Assembly (NCBI GenBank): GCA_018222765.1
Contig: JAAEZT010000009.1
Coordinates: 94,672 to 158,671 of the forward strand
DNA: 64,000 nucleotides
Direction of reading: 5' to 3'
From: a bacterium
Lineage (GTDB): Bacteria; Verrucomicrobiota; Verrucomicrobiia; Verrucomicrobiales; Akkermansiaceae
Shown here: in pieces, positions 18,991 through 28,204 of the stretch
Position numbering within the stretch: position 1 is the first letter of the stretch
Layout: every line of letters begins with the position of its first letter
Notes under the pieces: generated by a model
Seen by the model: only the letters and a program-made list of their open reading frames with translations
The model's database searches: none
What the model was told of the DNA's origin: nothing
Translations under genes and position numbers: made by a program

Positions 18991-21900
18991 TTAGTGGAAA
19001 TCGTGTGAGCTAGAGACCATGCTGGGAGCTTTGGCTAAGGGCCTGATCGAAATGACATAGACGGTGGGCTGCCGCCCTTCGGTGATTTGCAGACGGCCTT
19101 GGCAGAGGAGGAAGGATTCACTGATGATGGTGAGGCGGAAGTTTTTGAAAGTTTTGCGAGGGACGAAGAGGTTGGCGATGCCGTATTCGTCTTCGAGGGA
19201 GATGAAGCAGTGTCCTTTTGCGGTGCCGGGACGTTGGCGGCAGATGACCATGCCGGCGATGCTCAGCGGAGTGCCGTGCTTGAGACGTTTGAGATCGTCG
19301 GAGTTGACTAGTTTGGAATCGCGCTGAGCTTGGCGCCAAAGCCGCATCGGGTGAGGGCCGAGGCTGGCTCCTTGAAGGGTGAAGTCGGTCTCAAGTCGCT
19401 CGGCGGGTTGCATCATTTCGAGGACTTGCTCCTTGCGGTTCTCTTTTTTGGCGAAGAGGTCATCGAACGGGAGTTGTTCACTCTGCCAGAGGGCATCACG
19501 GCGGTGTTCGACTTCAGGGAGTTCATTAAGTGCGCCAATGGCGGCCAGGGTGCGGCGTTCTTTTTTGTTAGGCGCAACTCGATGAAGGAAGTCATTCAAG
19601 GAGGTGAAGCGGAGTTGACTGCGTTCTTCGAGAATGCGGTCATTGGTGTGACTGCGAATTCCTTTCAGACGATGAAAGCCGAGGCGTAAGGTCGCGTCGT
19701 CGATGACGGTCGTTTCGATCATCGATTCATTGAGCGAGACCGGCTTTGTACGTACGCCGTGTCTTCGGGCGTCTTGGATGAGAGTGTTGACGGAGTAAAA
19801 TCCCATTGGTTGGTTGTTGATGAGTCCGCAGAAAAATTCGGCGGCGCGATGTTGCTTCAGCCAGCAGGAAGCGTAAGCGATGAGCGCGAAGGAGATGGCG
19901 TGGGATTCGGGGAATCCGTAAAGTGAAAAGGCTCCGATGGATTGTACCACTCGCTCCTGGACTTCTTTGGAAATATTTCGCTCAGTCATGCGAGCTTGCA
20001 GTTTTTTGGAGATCTCCATCATGCGTTCGTCGGAACGCTTGAAAGACATCGCCTTGCGTAAGTAGTCGGCTTCCATGCCGGTGAAGTTGGCGATTTCCAT
20101 GGCCATGCGGAGAACTTGTTCCTGGAAGAGAGGGACGCCGAGAGTACGTTTGAGGATCGGCTCGAAAGAGGGATGGATATACTCGATCGCTTCCCGCCCG
20201 GTGCGTCGATTGAGGTAGGGGTGAACGAGATCGCCTACGATAGGTCCGGGTCGAATGATGGCCACTTGTATCGCGAGATCGTAGAATGTCTTGGGTTGCA
20301 TGATGGGAAGCGTGGCCATCTGGGCTCGGGATTCGACCTGGAAGGTGCCGACGGTATCGGCGCGGCAGAGGAGGTCATAGGTAGCGGGATCATCTTTGGG
20401 GATCTTGGCGAGATCGACAGGACGGCCGCGTTGTTTGCAAATGCGGAGGGCGTCTTCCATTGCCGCGAGCATGCCCAGTCCGAGGAGGTCGACTTTGACA
20501 ATGCCGAGGTCTTCGCAGTCATCCTTGTCCCACTGCAATACGGTGCGCCCGGGCATGGCAGCGGGTTGGAGCGGGACGATCTGATCGAGTCCGTCGTCAC
20601 AAAAGACCATGCCGCCGGAATGCTGTCCGAGGTGACGGGGGGAGTGGAGAATGTCGTGATAGAGTTGTAGGAGTGCGTTGAAACGGGGATGGTTGGCGGG
20701 AACTCCGGAGCGCTCGATGGTGTCGGTAAGATCCATGACCTGGCTGCGCGGGTAGTAGTTTTCCATCGAAAGTTCTTCGGGCGGCTTCTCTTGCTTGGTA
20801 TCTTGAATCTTGGGAGAGGCACAGAGTTCGGTGAAGCGATTGGCGATTGTTTCGGGGAAGCCAAGAACCTTGGACATTTCCCGGAAGGCGGAGCGCGGTT
20901 TGTAGGTGATGACATTGGCCGTCATCGCCGCGCCGCGTGGGGCATATTTTTTGAAGAGATATTGGATGACGGATTCGCGCCGCTCGCCGGAGGGGAAGTC
21001 GATATCGACATCGGGCCAGGATTGGCGGTTTTCTGAAAGGAAGCGTTCGAAGAGAAGTCCTCCCGCGACGGGGTCGACGCTGGTGACGCCGAGGGCGTAG
21101 CAGACGAGCGAGTTGGCGGCTGAACCTCGTCCCTGACAAAGGATTCCGTGTGAGCGAGCGAAACGTACAAGGTCCCATACGATGAGAAAGTAACCGGAGA
21201 AGCCGAGTTGACGGATCGTGCTGAGTTCTTGGCTGACTTGTTTTCGGTGTTGTGGGCTGACTTTTTTGAAGCGTGTTTTGAGACCGGAGACGACGCGAGC
21301 TCTGAGAGTCTCGTGTTGAGCTTCGTCGCTGAGGAGTTCGTTGGTTTCAGGATCACGGAAACGGGGAAAGCGGTAACCGAGGTTTTCGAGTGAGAAGGCG
21401 CAGCGCTCGCTCAACTCGTAGGCGTGTCGTGCTGCATCAGGATAAGCGGAGAAGAGTTGCTGGAGTTCCACGGGGGATTTCAGAAAACGTTCTCCATTCA
21501 TCTCGAGGCGGCGTCCGGCGTCATCGAGCGTGGTCTTTTCACGGAGACAGGTGAAGGCGTCCGCGAGAAAGCGATTTTGGGGTTTGGCATAAAGAGGCGC
21601 GTTGCTTGCAAGCAGGGGGAGTTTGAGATGTTCGCCGAGATCACGCATGAGTTGGTTTCGGCGTTCCTCGCCACGTCGGTCATGACGGAAGAGGGCGAGT
21701 GAGAGGTTGTGGGGGCCGAAGAGTTCTTTGAGCGCGATGGCAGAGGCGAGGAGTTTTTGTCGGGTCAGTCTGCTAAAAGACTCGGGCGTGAGAACGGCAT
21801 GAAGGCCCAAAAGCGAATGTTCTTCCCAGTGTTGGGAGTCGGGTGCGCAATGACAGCGGGTCAGGAGTTGCGAGAGGTTTTGGTAGCCTTGTCTGGATTG

Positions 21901-22149
21901 GCAGAGGACGGGGAGTTGGGAGATTGTGAAGGATTTCCCAGAGAGCGGGAGGGTTTCCAAGGTCGCGCCGACGATGGCGCGGATGCCATGTTTTTTTGCG
22001 GTATGGTGGGCGCGGGCGGAGCCGTAGAAGCCCATGTGATCGACGAGGCCGATGGTTTTGTGTCCAAGTTCGGCGGCTCGAGTAAAGAGATCTTCAGGAA
22101 GGCTGGAGCCGCGGAGAAAGGAGAAAGAGGATTTTGCGAGGAGCTCCAT
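18991..22149 (-). CDS. dnaE2: Error-prone DNA polymerase DnaE2 (ImuC)
   Basis: C-family polymerase catalytic subunit used in SOS translesion synthesis with ImuA/ImuB. The 1052 aa match the family (~1050, shorter than replicative DnaE). The order is a PHP domain (residues 1-~200, LAKSSFSFLRGSSLPEDL, GLVDHMGFYG), then the polymerase palm with CQGRGSAANSLVCYALGVT and WPDVDIDFPSGERRESVIQYL, fingers (FQVESRAQMATLPIM; FQEQVLRMAMEIANFTG), a helix-hairpin-helix region and an OB fold near the C-terminus. A strong Shine-Dalgarno (AGGA) precedes ATG 22149. A perfect LexA-type palindrome lies 20 bases upstream, so this gene has its own SOS promoter separate from imuA-imuB. Confidence 0.97.
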   Translation of the reverse strand: MELLAKSSFSFLRGSSLPEDLFTRAAELGHKTIGLVDHMGFYGSARAHHTAKKHGIRAIVGATLETLPLSGKSFTISQLPVLCQSRQGYQNLSQLLTRCHCAPDSQHWEEHSLLGLHAVLTPESFSRLTRQKLLASAIALKELFGPHNLSLALFRHDRRGEERRNQLMRDLGEHLKLPLLASNAPLYAKPQNRFLADAFTCLREKTTLDDAGRRLEMNGERFLKSPVELQQLFSAYPDAARHAYELSERCAFSLENLGYRFPRFRDPETNELLSDEAQHETLRARVVSGLKTRFKKVSPQHRKQVSQELSTIRQLGFSGYFLIVWDLVRFARSHGILCQGRGSAANSLVCYALGVTSVDPVAGGLLFERFLSENRQSWPDVDIDFPSGERRESVIQYLFKKYAPRGAAMTANVITYKPRSAFREMSKVLGFPETIANRFTELCASPKIQDTKQEKPPEELSMENYYPRSQVMDLTDTIERSGVPANHPRFNALLQLYHDILHSPRHLGQHSGGMVFCDDGLDQIVPLQPAAMPGRTVLQWDKDDCEDLGIVKVDLLGLGMLAAMEDALRICKQRGRPVDLAKIPKDDPATYDLLCRADTVGTFQVESRAQMATLPIMQPKTFYDLAIQVAIIRPGPIVGDLVHPYLNRRTGREAIEYIHPSFEPILKRTLGVPLFQEQVLRMAMEIANFTGMEADYLRKAMSFKRSDERMMEISKKLQARMTERNISKEVQERVVQSIGAFSLYGFPESHAISFALIAYASCWLKQHRAAEFFCGLINNQPMGFYSVNTLIQDARRHGVRTKPVSLNESMIETTVIDDATLRLGFHRLKGIRSHTNDRILEERSQLRFTSLNDFLHRVAPNKKERRTLAAIGALNELPEVEHRRDALWQSEQLPFDDLFAKKENRKEQVLEMMQPAERLETDFTLQGASLGPHPMRLWRQAQRDSKLVNSDDLKRLKHGTPLSIAGMVICRQRPGTAKGHCFISLEDEYGIANLFVPRKTFKNFRLTIISESFLLCQGRLQITEGRQPTVYVISIRPLAKAPSMVSSSHDFH

Positions 22150-22168
22150 GGCTCAGCAATCCTAAGCA

Positions 22169-22192
22169 AATATTGTTCACTTGAACAATATT
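22169..22192. promoter_or_regulatory. LexA (SOS) operator of dnaE2
   Basis: Perfect palindrome with 11-bp arms: AATATTGTTCA, CT, and its complement TGAACAATATT. The core TGTTC-N4-GAACA matches the LexA motif reported for Verrucomicrobia. It lies 20 bases upstream of the dnaE2 ATG. Confidence 0.9.
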
Positions 22193-22242
22193 TTAATTGT
22201 GAGTTTGAGAGGCTGGTTAATTTCGAATAGGAGCTTGAATCT

Positions 22243-23730
22243 CTATCCATAGATTCCGGTGAGGGCCCAGGTTTCGGGGGGGGTGAAGGAGAGTTGGAGG
22301 AGGGTTTTTCTGTTGAGTTCGATGTCCCATTCGACTTGTTGCCAGGTGTCTTGCCACCATGATCCTGATAAGGGGAAGGGGCCGCGGAGGGTGGTGATGG
22401 TGCCTTGGTGTGGGCCGGTGAGGATGGCGAGGGGGCGCGGGAATTTTTCTTCCTTTTGGGTGGCTAGATGAACGGTAAGTGGCGGACGGAATCGGGACAT
22501 GGGCAGGCGGGATTTCGACCAGTGTTCGATGCCGGTGGGCTTGGTGAAGTCGGAAGTGAGCGGGTGGAGCTCGAGGATGTCGGGTCGATGGGTGTTGGCG
22601 ACCTGGGGAATGCCGAGTCGGTGGGCTCCGACGATACCTGAAAGGCGGCGCAAGGTGTCGTCGAACTGATGCGGATCTTTGATACTGCGATGGAAGAGTT
22701 GATGTTGGGCGTGTCTTGGGAACGTGGGGGTGAGTTCGAGATGGAATTCATTGATGGGTGCGGGGGCTGAGAAGTTCTCGAGATGTGTGTGGAGGGAGTT
22801 AAGCAGGATGTCGGGCGAAAGAGTGGGCTCAGACATTTCCATGGTGCGGGCGTGTCCGGCGCCATTTTCGAAGGAAAGGTGGAAGGCCATCTCGGCGGCG
22901 GCGCGTTGATGATGGGCGAGACGATTGCAGAGGGTCTGGAGGAGGCGTCGAGCGATGAAGAGAATGGGTTCGTGATTTTCCACGGGAGGTTCGAAGATAT
23001 GGCTGATTTGAAAGACGCATAAAGGTTGGTGGAGTTTGAGGAGGCGGGTGCTTTTTTCGTGGAGGATATCGTGAAGCCGTGCGAGATCGGTACCGAGGCG
23101 TTCGACGAGTCCTTGGCGTGGCAAGGCAGCGAGATCGCTGAGAGTGTTGAGTCCCCAGAGGTTAAGGACTTCGAGATCTTTGAGGGGGAAGTTGCCGCTT
23201 TTGATGAGTTCGTCCAAAGGTAAGGCGAGGGGAGAGAAGTTCTCGGGAAGGTGTCCCGGTCGGGCCGCGGTGTGGCGGGAAAGCGCGGTGAGGTGAGCGA
23301 GGTCCGGGGTGGATCCGAGGGCGGCTTGCACAGGGAGAGCGAGGTGTTTCGAAGCATTGAGGCTGGTGTGGAGCCAATCGTTTTCGGATGAATAGAGAAT
23401 GCTTGAGAGATCGAGGAGGAAGGTTTCCGGCGAGGTGAGTTCGAAGTCGGGGGTGAGGCTTTCGATGAAGGCGAGGAGTTCGCGGCGGGTTGCGATCTCG
23501 GCATCTTCGTCGGATTCCATCAAAAGAAGATCCGCGCAGCGAGCGAGGGCGCGGGTGGTGCGGAGGCCGGGAAGAAGTCCGTGTTGCCGTGCGGCTTCGT
23601 TAACTTCGAGGAGCGATGACTTTTCGCGTTCGCCTTGCGAGAGAAGAACGGCAGCCTGTTCCGGAGCGATGCCGTCGCGCGCGAGGAGGCAGTTCAGAGA
23701 AAAGGCCGGGAAGTGGAAGCAGGAGAACAT
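22243..23730 (-). CDS. imuB: ImuB, catalytically inactive Y-family polymerase homologue
   Basis: Hub of the mycobacterial/proteobacterial-type mutasome, linking the beta clamp, ImuA and DnaE2; DNA-bound. 495 aa. The N-terminus is MFSCFHFPAFSLNCLLARDG where active Y-polymerases have an aspartate (DxDAFFASVE), so the metal-binding acid is missing, as in known ImuB proteins. The finger/palm region includes RTTRALARCADLLLM, and the helix-hairpin-helix region WGLNTLSDLAALPRQGLVERLG (~210-230). The little-finger and C-terminal domains follow. It begins 7 bases after the imuA stop, so it is in one operon with imuA. Confidence 0.92.
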   Translation of the reverse strand: MFSCFHFPAFSLNCLLARDGIAPEQAAVLLSQGEREKSSLLEVNEAARQHGLLPGLRTTRALARCADLLLMESDEDAEIATRRELLAFIESLTPDFELTSPETFLLDLSSILYSSENDWLHTSLNASKHLALPVQAALGSTPDLAHLTALSRHTAARPGHLPENFSPLALPLDELIKSGNFPLKDLEVLNLWGLNTLSDLAALPRQGLVERLGTDLARLHDILHEKSTRLLKLHQPLCVFQISHIFEPPVENHEPILFIARRLLQTLCNRLAHHQRAAAEMAFHLSFENGAGHARTMEMSEPTLSPDILLNSLHTHLENFSAPAPINEFHLELTPTFPRHAQHQLFHRSIKDPHQFDDTLRRLSGIVGAHRLGIPQVANTHRPDILELHPLTSDFTKPTGIEHWSKSRLPMSRFRPPLTVHLATQKEEKFPRPLAILTGPHQGTITTLRGPFPLSGSWWQDTWQQVEWDIELNRKTLLQLSFTPPETWALTGIYG

Positions 23731-23737
23731 GGTGGAA

Positions 23738-24346
23738 TCAGAGCGCGGCGCGTTGCGCGAGGGATTTTTCCTGAAACTTTAATCGAGGTGGGTGCCGTTC
23801 GAGGTGATCGAGACTAAAATTCCCGGTGAGGCTGAGTCGTTGTTTGACCGAGGGGAGAAGAGGTTGTGGAGTAAGCGTGAGCAAGGTGGTGCCACTTTCG
23901 CGTGCTTGGTTTCGCAGGCGATGCCAGATGGAAGTGGGAAGGCGTTTGAGTTCGCGGGCTGGAGTGAGATGGAGATCGAGCAAGACGCGCGGGAGATTGC
24001 CGTCGCGGAGGAGGAGATCGGTGCATTGGATGGCTTGGGAAATCTCGCGACAACGGATCCAGAAGAGCTGTCGGCATTTGAGGTTGCCGTGAGAGCCGGG
24101 GTCGAAGGAATCGCGTCCGTCGATGAGGGCGAGGGGGAGATCGCATTCTTGGGAGAGGAGTTCAGAAATGAACAAAGCCATGCCCTGATTGGGCTGAGAG
24201 GAGACGACTTCGTTGATGCTACCTCGTTCGAAGGTGAGGCTGGAGGCGGCCTGGGGTTCTTCGGGAAGAGGGGTAGGACGATGCGCGGCGGGGAACTTTT
24301 CGCGAAGTTCCCGGCGAAGTTCATCGATTTCTAAAAGCGCAGACAC
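23738..24346 (-). CDS. imuA: ImuA, RecA-like SOS mutagenesis protein
   Basis: First gene of the imuA-imuB SOS operon; 202 aa from GTG 24346. ImuA proteins are RecA/SulA-like and act with ImuB in damage-induced mutagenesis. Visible are an N-terminal helix (MSALLEIDELRRELREKFP), a core FERGSINEVVSSQPNQGMALFI, LPLALIDGRDSFDPGS (RecA-like strand and loop) and LFWIRCREISQAIQCTDLLLRDGNLPRVLLDL. No Walker A consensus is present, as is common for ImuA-like members. The GTG is the only in-frame start that precedes the first conserved helix; it lies one base from the LexA operator, leaving no room for a Shine-Dalgarno sequence, so the mRNA may be leaderless. Confidence 0.85.
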   Translation of the reverse strand: MSALLEIDELRRELREKFPAAHRPTPLPEEPQAASSLTFERGSINEVVSSQPNQGMALFISELLSQECDLPLALIDGRDSFDPGSHGNLKCRQLFWIRCREISQAIQCTDLLLRDGNLPRVLLDLHLTPARELKRLPTSIWHRLRNQARESGTTLLTLTPQPLLPSVKQRLSLTGNFSLDHLERHPPRLKFQEKSLAQRAAL

Positions 24347-24347
24347 A

Positions 24348-24361
24348 TGTTCATTAGAACA
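24348..24361. promoter_or_regulatory. LexA (SOS) operator at the imuA start
   Basis: TGTTCATTAGAACA fits TGTTC-N4-GAACA, the same motif as the dnaE2 operator. It ends one base upstream of the imuA GTG, so LexA bound here would cover the start of the gene. Confidence 0.82.
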
Positions 24362-24471
24362 GTATTTTATGAGTGGTCAAGCGGTGATATTGGGTTTGGT
24401 TTTTTTTGACCGCGGATCTCGCGAATGGACGCGGACCCATTCATGAACCCTGCAGAAGTTTATTTGTGGAG

Positions 24472-26802
24472 CTACTTCGCCTTCGCCTCGAATTCGGGGA
24501 GTTTCTTCAGAGCCTCGGGGGTGCCGATGGCTTTGAGGCAGGTGACGACTTTGGCTGCTGCGGTCTTTTTGTCCTCGGGGGATTTGGAGTAGAGGCTTTC
24601 GACAATAATGTAGTGGCGGAGAGCTTCGTCGGGTTTTTTGGCGGCCATTTCAATATCCCCAGCGTGGAGACGGAGGGCGATGTCTAGTTGGCCTTGCGGG
24701 CGGAGGTCGAGAGCGTTGGAGGCAGCCTGACGAGCTTCTTCGAATTTTTGGGATTCAACGAAAGCCTGGGATTGGAAGAAATGAGCCTCCGCTTTTCGGT
24801 AGGGTGATTCTTCAAGTTTGAGAATCTCCTCAGCGGCTTTGAGAGCGTCGGCGGGTTTCTTGGCAGCGAGCGAGGATTTCGCGAACAGTCGCCAGATTAC
24901 CGGCTGGATTTTCTCTTTGCTGGTGGAAATGCCTTCCTTGAGAAAGGCCCAACCTTTTTGATGTTGTTCCGCTTTGGCAAGATTGGCACCGAGCCAGGTG
25001 GTGATGGCAGAAGGAAGTGGGGCGTTGCGATCGCTTTGGCGGAGAAGTTCGATCTCCTTTTGCAGTAGCTCTAGGTCACTGGCCTGAAAGGCGCATCGGA
25101 TAAGAATGGGGCCGACTTGGGTGGTGAATTTTTCGGGTGCTAACTCCCGGGCCTTCACAAGATGAGGTAGGCTCTTGGCGTGGTTCTTGAGACGGTATTC
25201 GTTCCATCCGAGCCAGAAGTTTGCCGAGGCTTTTGTTTCGTTATCGAGCGTGGATATCGCGAGGAGCTTTTCCTGGACGTCAACCAGCTTGGGATAATCC
25301 TTGCGTTCCTGGTAAAGCGCGCTGAGGCGTTGCATGAGATTTAGGCGGAGCTTCTCGTCAGTAGTTTTGGTGAGGATGGTTTCGTAATCCTTGAGCGCGG
25401 CATCAGTCTGACCTTGCTTGGAATAAATTTCGGCACGATTAAGGAGAAGGGAGGTTTCCTGTTTGGCTCCGGGGTGTCCGCGGAAGAAGGCGGCGATGGC
25501 ATCGAGGCTTTCTTGCTCCAGATTCAGAGCGATCGCTGACTTGGCTAGATGATAGCGGGTCCCCAGTAGGTTTGATTTATCAATGAGTCCGAGACGAAGT
25601 TCCTGATAGTGATCGAGGGCGGAGCGGTAGTTCTTTTTCTTGTAATAGTGGTTCGCCAGAAGAAGTCGAATCGAGTGGGTCTTGGCATCAAGCTTTTGTT
25701 CTTCTCCGTATTGTTGAAGGAAGATTTCCGCTTTACGGGGAAAGTCGGGGGCTTTCGTCAAGTGACTGCGAACAAGGGCGCGGTAGGAGGCCTGATAGCC
25801 GGTCATGGTCTTGGGCGAAAGTTTGGAGACTTCGACTTCGAGCCTGGAAACTTCTTTGGTGTTGCCAAGCGCTTCGTGTGACTTGGCGGCCATAATGAGG
25901 CGTTGGAGAGCTGTTTTTTGCTCGAGCTTGAAGTTTCCTTTATTGAAGACGTCGATAACGGATTGCCATTCCTTGTCCTGATAGTGGAGATTCATCAGGG
26001 CAACCTGGCTTTGCCCGAGCCATTCGCGGGAACCGGGGTCGCTCATGGATCTGGTGAACCAAAATTTGGTGGCTTTCGTGTCGCCGAGTTTTTGGGAGAG
26101 GAGAGCGGCTTGGAGAATGGCGTCGGTTTTGACCTCCTTGTTATTCGAGTCAGTCAAGGTGACGTAGAGCTCGAAAGCCTGTCGGTGCTGGCTCTTTTGT
26201 TGGTAAAGTTGAGCCAAGGTGAGGCGGGCCCGTTCGATGTAGGGGCTGCCCTTGTCTTCTAGCACGGCGTTGAGGGCCGGAATGGTAAGCGCGTCGTTTT
26301 TGAGTTTGTGGAAACAGACGAACCGTTTGTAGAGAGCGTCGTGGCGAATCTTATCTTTGTCGGTGGTTTTCGCAAGAATACGGAACCATTTTGATGCTGA
26401 AAGCCACTGTTTTTTTTCGTAGTCGTCGGTCGCGAGGTAGTGGGAAGCTGCAGAGACGAAAGGTCCGCTGGTCCAGCGGGTCGCGGTGGTTTCGAAGCAA
26501 TTGCGGCTGGCTTTATCTTCGCCCAATTCACGATAGCAGAGAGCAAGGAAATACCAGCTTTCGATGGCTTTGGTGTTTTTTGGGTGGGAACGAAGGAGTC
26601 GATCGAATTTTTTGGCGGCGAGGCGGTAGGCTTCTTTTTTCGCGTCGGGGTTCTCCTCTCTCTTGGCTTCGTTGTAGTAATGCGAGGCAAGATCGTAGAG
26701 ATCCTGAACGGGGTTTGACTCAAGCGGCTTCGAGGCGGGCGCTTCTGGTTCCTGGGCCGCGAGCGGAAGAAAAAAGAGAATGAGAAAAATGGGAAGTCTC
26801 AT
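24472..26802 (-). CDS. Secreted tetratricopeptide-repeat protein of an ExbB-ExbD operon
   Basis: 776-aa protein with a signal peptide (MRLPIFLILFFLPLAA, then QEPEAPA) and many TPR-type helix pairs from ~residue 30 to the end. Examples are AYRLAAKKFDRLLRSHPKNTKAIESWYFLALCYRELGE, LLANHYYKKKNYRSALDHY and LKDYETILTKTTDE; TPR motifs of this YbgF/BamD-like kind bind partner proteins in the periplasm. It is the last gene of exbB-exbD-tpr (35 bases after exbD), so it is likely to connect the proton-driven ExbB/ExbD motor to an outer-membrane or envelope task. The exact partner is not known. Confidence 0.82.
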   Translation of the reverse strand: MRLPIFLILFFLPLAAQEPEAPASKPLESNPVQDLYDLASHYYNEAKREENPDAKKEAYRLAAKKFDRLLRSHPKNTKAIESWYFLALCYRELGEDKASRNCFETTATRWTSGPFVSAASHYLATDDYEKKQWLSASKWFRILAKTTDKDKIRHDALYKRFVCFHKLKNDALTIPALNAVLEDKGSPYIERARLTLAQLYQQKSQHRQAFELYVTLTDSNNKEVKTDAILQAALLSQKLGDTKATKFWFTRSMSDPGSREWLGQSQVALMNLHYQDKEWQSVIDVFNKGNFKLEQKTALQRLIMAAKSHEALGNTKEVSRLEVEVSKLSPKTMTGYQASYRALVRSHLTKAPDFPRKAEIFLQQYGEEQKLDAKTHSIRLLLANHYYKKKNYRSALDHYQELRLGLIDKSNLLGTRYHLAKSAIALNLEQESLDAIAAFFRGHPGAKQETSLLLNRAEIYSKQGQTDAALKDYETILTKTTDEKLRLNLMQRLSALYQERKDYPKLVDVQEKLLAISTLDNETKASANFWLGWNEYRLKNHAKSLPHLVKARELAPEKFTTQVGPILIRCAFQASDLELLQKEIELLRQSDRNAPLPSAITTWLGANLAKAEQHQKGWAFLKEGISTSKEKIQPVIWRLFAKSSLAAKKPADALKAAEEILKLEESPYRKAEAHFFQSQAFVESQKFEEARQAASNALDLRPQGQLDIALRLHAGDIEMAAKKPDEALRHYIIVESLYSKSPEDKKTAAAKVVTCLKAIGTPEALKKLPEFEAKAK

Positions 26803-26837
26803 GAAGTTGCTGGTAGAAGCGAGGCCCGGGAGGAGAT

Positions 26838-27281
26838 TTATTTAGACGGAGCCGAAGCGCGGTTGGCGAAGCGGATATTCCAGATGCCGGCCTTTTGGAT
26901 TTCGTCCATGACTTCAAAAAGAATTTGGTTGGTGCCATCGGCATCGCACCGAATGCGGACCGGTTGTTGATCGGCTTGATCCTGACCGGCGATCTTGGCG
27001 TTTTCCATGATACGCTCGAGCATTTCCCGCAGCTGATCCTTGGTGTAAACCTCGTTGTTGATGGTGATGATGCCGTCCTTGGTGAGATTGACCACAATTT
27101 CGTTCGAGACTCGTGCATCTTGGGAGCCCTGGGTAGAAGTAGGTACGGAAACACGGGTATCTTTCTCCTGTTCTGTGATTTGGTAGGTCACGAGGAAGAA
27201 GATGAGGAGCAGGAACACGATATCGATCATCGGCGCGAGCTGAAAGCTGGCCGGTGGCGGAGTGTTATCGCGGATGCGCAT
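26838..27281 (-). CDS. ExbD/TolR-family membrane protein
   Basis: Stator partner of ExbB in proton-motive-force transduction to the outer membrane. 147 aa, one N-terminal membrane helix (FQLAPMIDIVFLLLIFFLVTYQI, ~14-36) that contains the essential proton-carrying aspartate in the P-M-I-D motif. The periplasmic domain is at ~40-147 (ARVSNEIVVNLTKDGIITINNEVYTKDQL). It lies between exbB and the TPR gene and 21 bases from exbB, so it is one transcript. ExbD and TolR cannot be separated by sequence alone. Confidence 0.92.
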   Translation of the reverse strand: MRIRDNTPPPASFQLAPMIDIVFLLLIFFLVTYQITEQEKDTRVSVPTSTQGSQDARVSNEIVVNLTKDGIITINNEVYTKDQLREMLERIMENAKIAGQDQADQQPVRIRCDADGTNQILFEVMDEIQKAGIWNIRFANRASAPSK

Positions 27282-27302
27282 TTTTGGGGTAGGTGAAAAT
27301 GG

Positions 27303-28079
27303 TTACTCGCTCATGCCGGCGGGACGGTAGACCTCGTGAGAGCCTTGGGAGGCAATGCGTTCTTCGGTGATCTGCCCGCCAATCAGGGCGAGGATATGTG
27401 TGCCGGCGGCTTCGAGTTCAGCGATGTGGTTTTGCACGCGTCCGCGGAAGTAGGAGTAGAAGGTCATCGCGATAATACTGATGACCAGTCCGGCCGCGGT
27501 GGTAATGAGGGCCTCCCAGACTCCTTCGGCGAGTTCAAGTTGCTTGGTGCCTTCAATATTGCCATTGGCGATTTCCATGAATGATTTAATCATTCCGATG
27601 ACCGTGCCTAGAAGACCGATCATGGGGGCGATCCCACCGATGTCGGCGAGGTAGCTAATTCGCTGGCTGAGAATGCCACTTTGGCGGGAGGCCTCGGCCT
27701 CGGCGATCTCGCGGATCTCAGGGCGGCTGGCGGTGGGGTTCTTAGTGAGAAAGTCGAGAGTCTTTTGGGTCACTCGGGCAACAGACTCATTGCGACGATG
27801 GCAATAAGCGATGAGGCCGAGATAGTCGCGCTTGCGGATCATGGCCTCGGCGGCATTCATGAACTTGTTGGTAACGACCGTGCTGCGGCGCAGGGTAAGG
27901 AAATAGAGGAGGACCAGAATCAGCGTGAAAATGGAAAGCGCGACAAGCGCCGTCATTACCCAGCCGCCTTTCGAGAGGAGCTCGATGATGGTGAGATCTT
28001 TTTTTGCAGTTTCTTCGGCAGCCGAAGCCAACGAAGGAAGGAGCGCGAGGAGAAGCGCCGGAATGAAAGGGTGTTTCAT
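27303..28079 (-). CDS. MotA/TolQ/ExbB-family proton channel protein
   Basis: Inner-membrane proton channel subunit that energises TonB- or Tol-type transport with the ExbD protein encoded next. 258 aa. An N-terminal signal-like segment (MKHPFIPALLLALLPSLASAAEE) precedes the first membrane helix (GGWVMTALVALSIFTLILVLLYFL). Two further helices are within the conserved core ISYLADIGGIAPMIGLLGTVIGMIKSF and LITTAAGLVISIIAMTFYSYF. An N-terminal signal peptide on ExbB-like proteins is known in several Gram-negative groups. First gene of the exbB-exbD-tpr operon. Confidence 0.93.
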   Translation of the reverse strand: MKHPFIPALLLALLPSLASAAEETAKKDLTIIELLSKGGWVMTALVALSIFTLILVLLYFLTLRRSTVVTNKFMNAAEAMIRKRDYLGLIAYCHRRNESVARVTQKTLDFLTKNPTASRPEIREIAEAEASRQSGILSQRISYLADIGGIAPMIGLLGTVIGMIKSFMEIANGNIEGTKQLELAEGVWEALITTAAGLVISIIAMTFYSYFRGRVQNHIAELEAAGTHILALIGGQITEERIASQGSHEVYRPAGMSE

Positions 28080-28204
28080 ATTTGTTAGGAAAGTCTAACT
28101 GTTCAACGCCGGGTTGCAAGTGCAGGAAAAGCCTCATTTAAATGCTGGGTTGCACGTGGCGCCGTGCTGGATTACGAGTCTCCAGTCGTTGATCTTCCAA
28201 GGAA

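Noticed and set aside
22464..23504. 346-codon minus-strand frame with Ser/Pro-rich reading
   Set aside because: Different frame of imuB; the imuB reading has conserved motifs and the right operon spacing.
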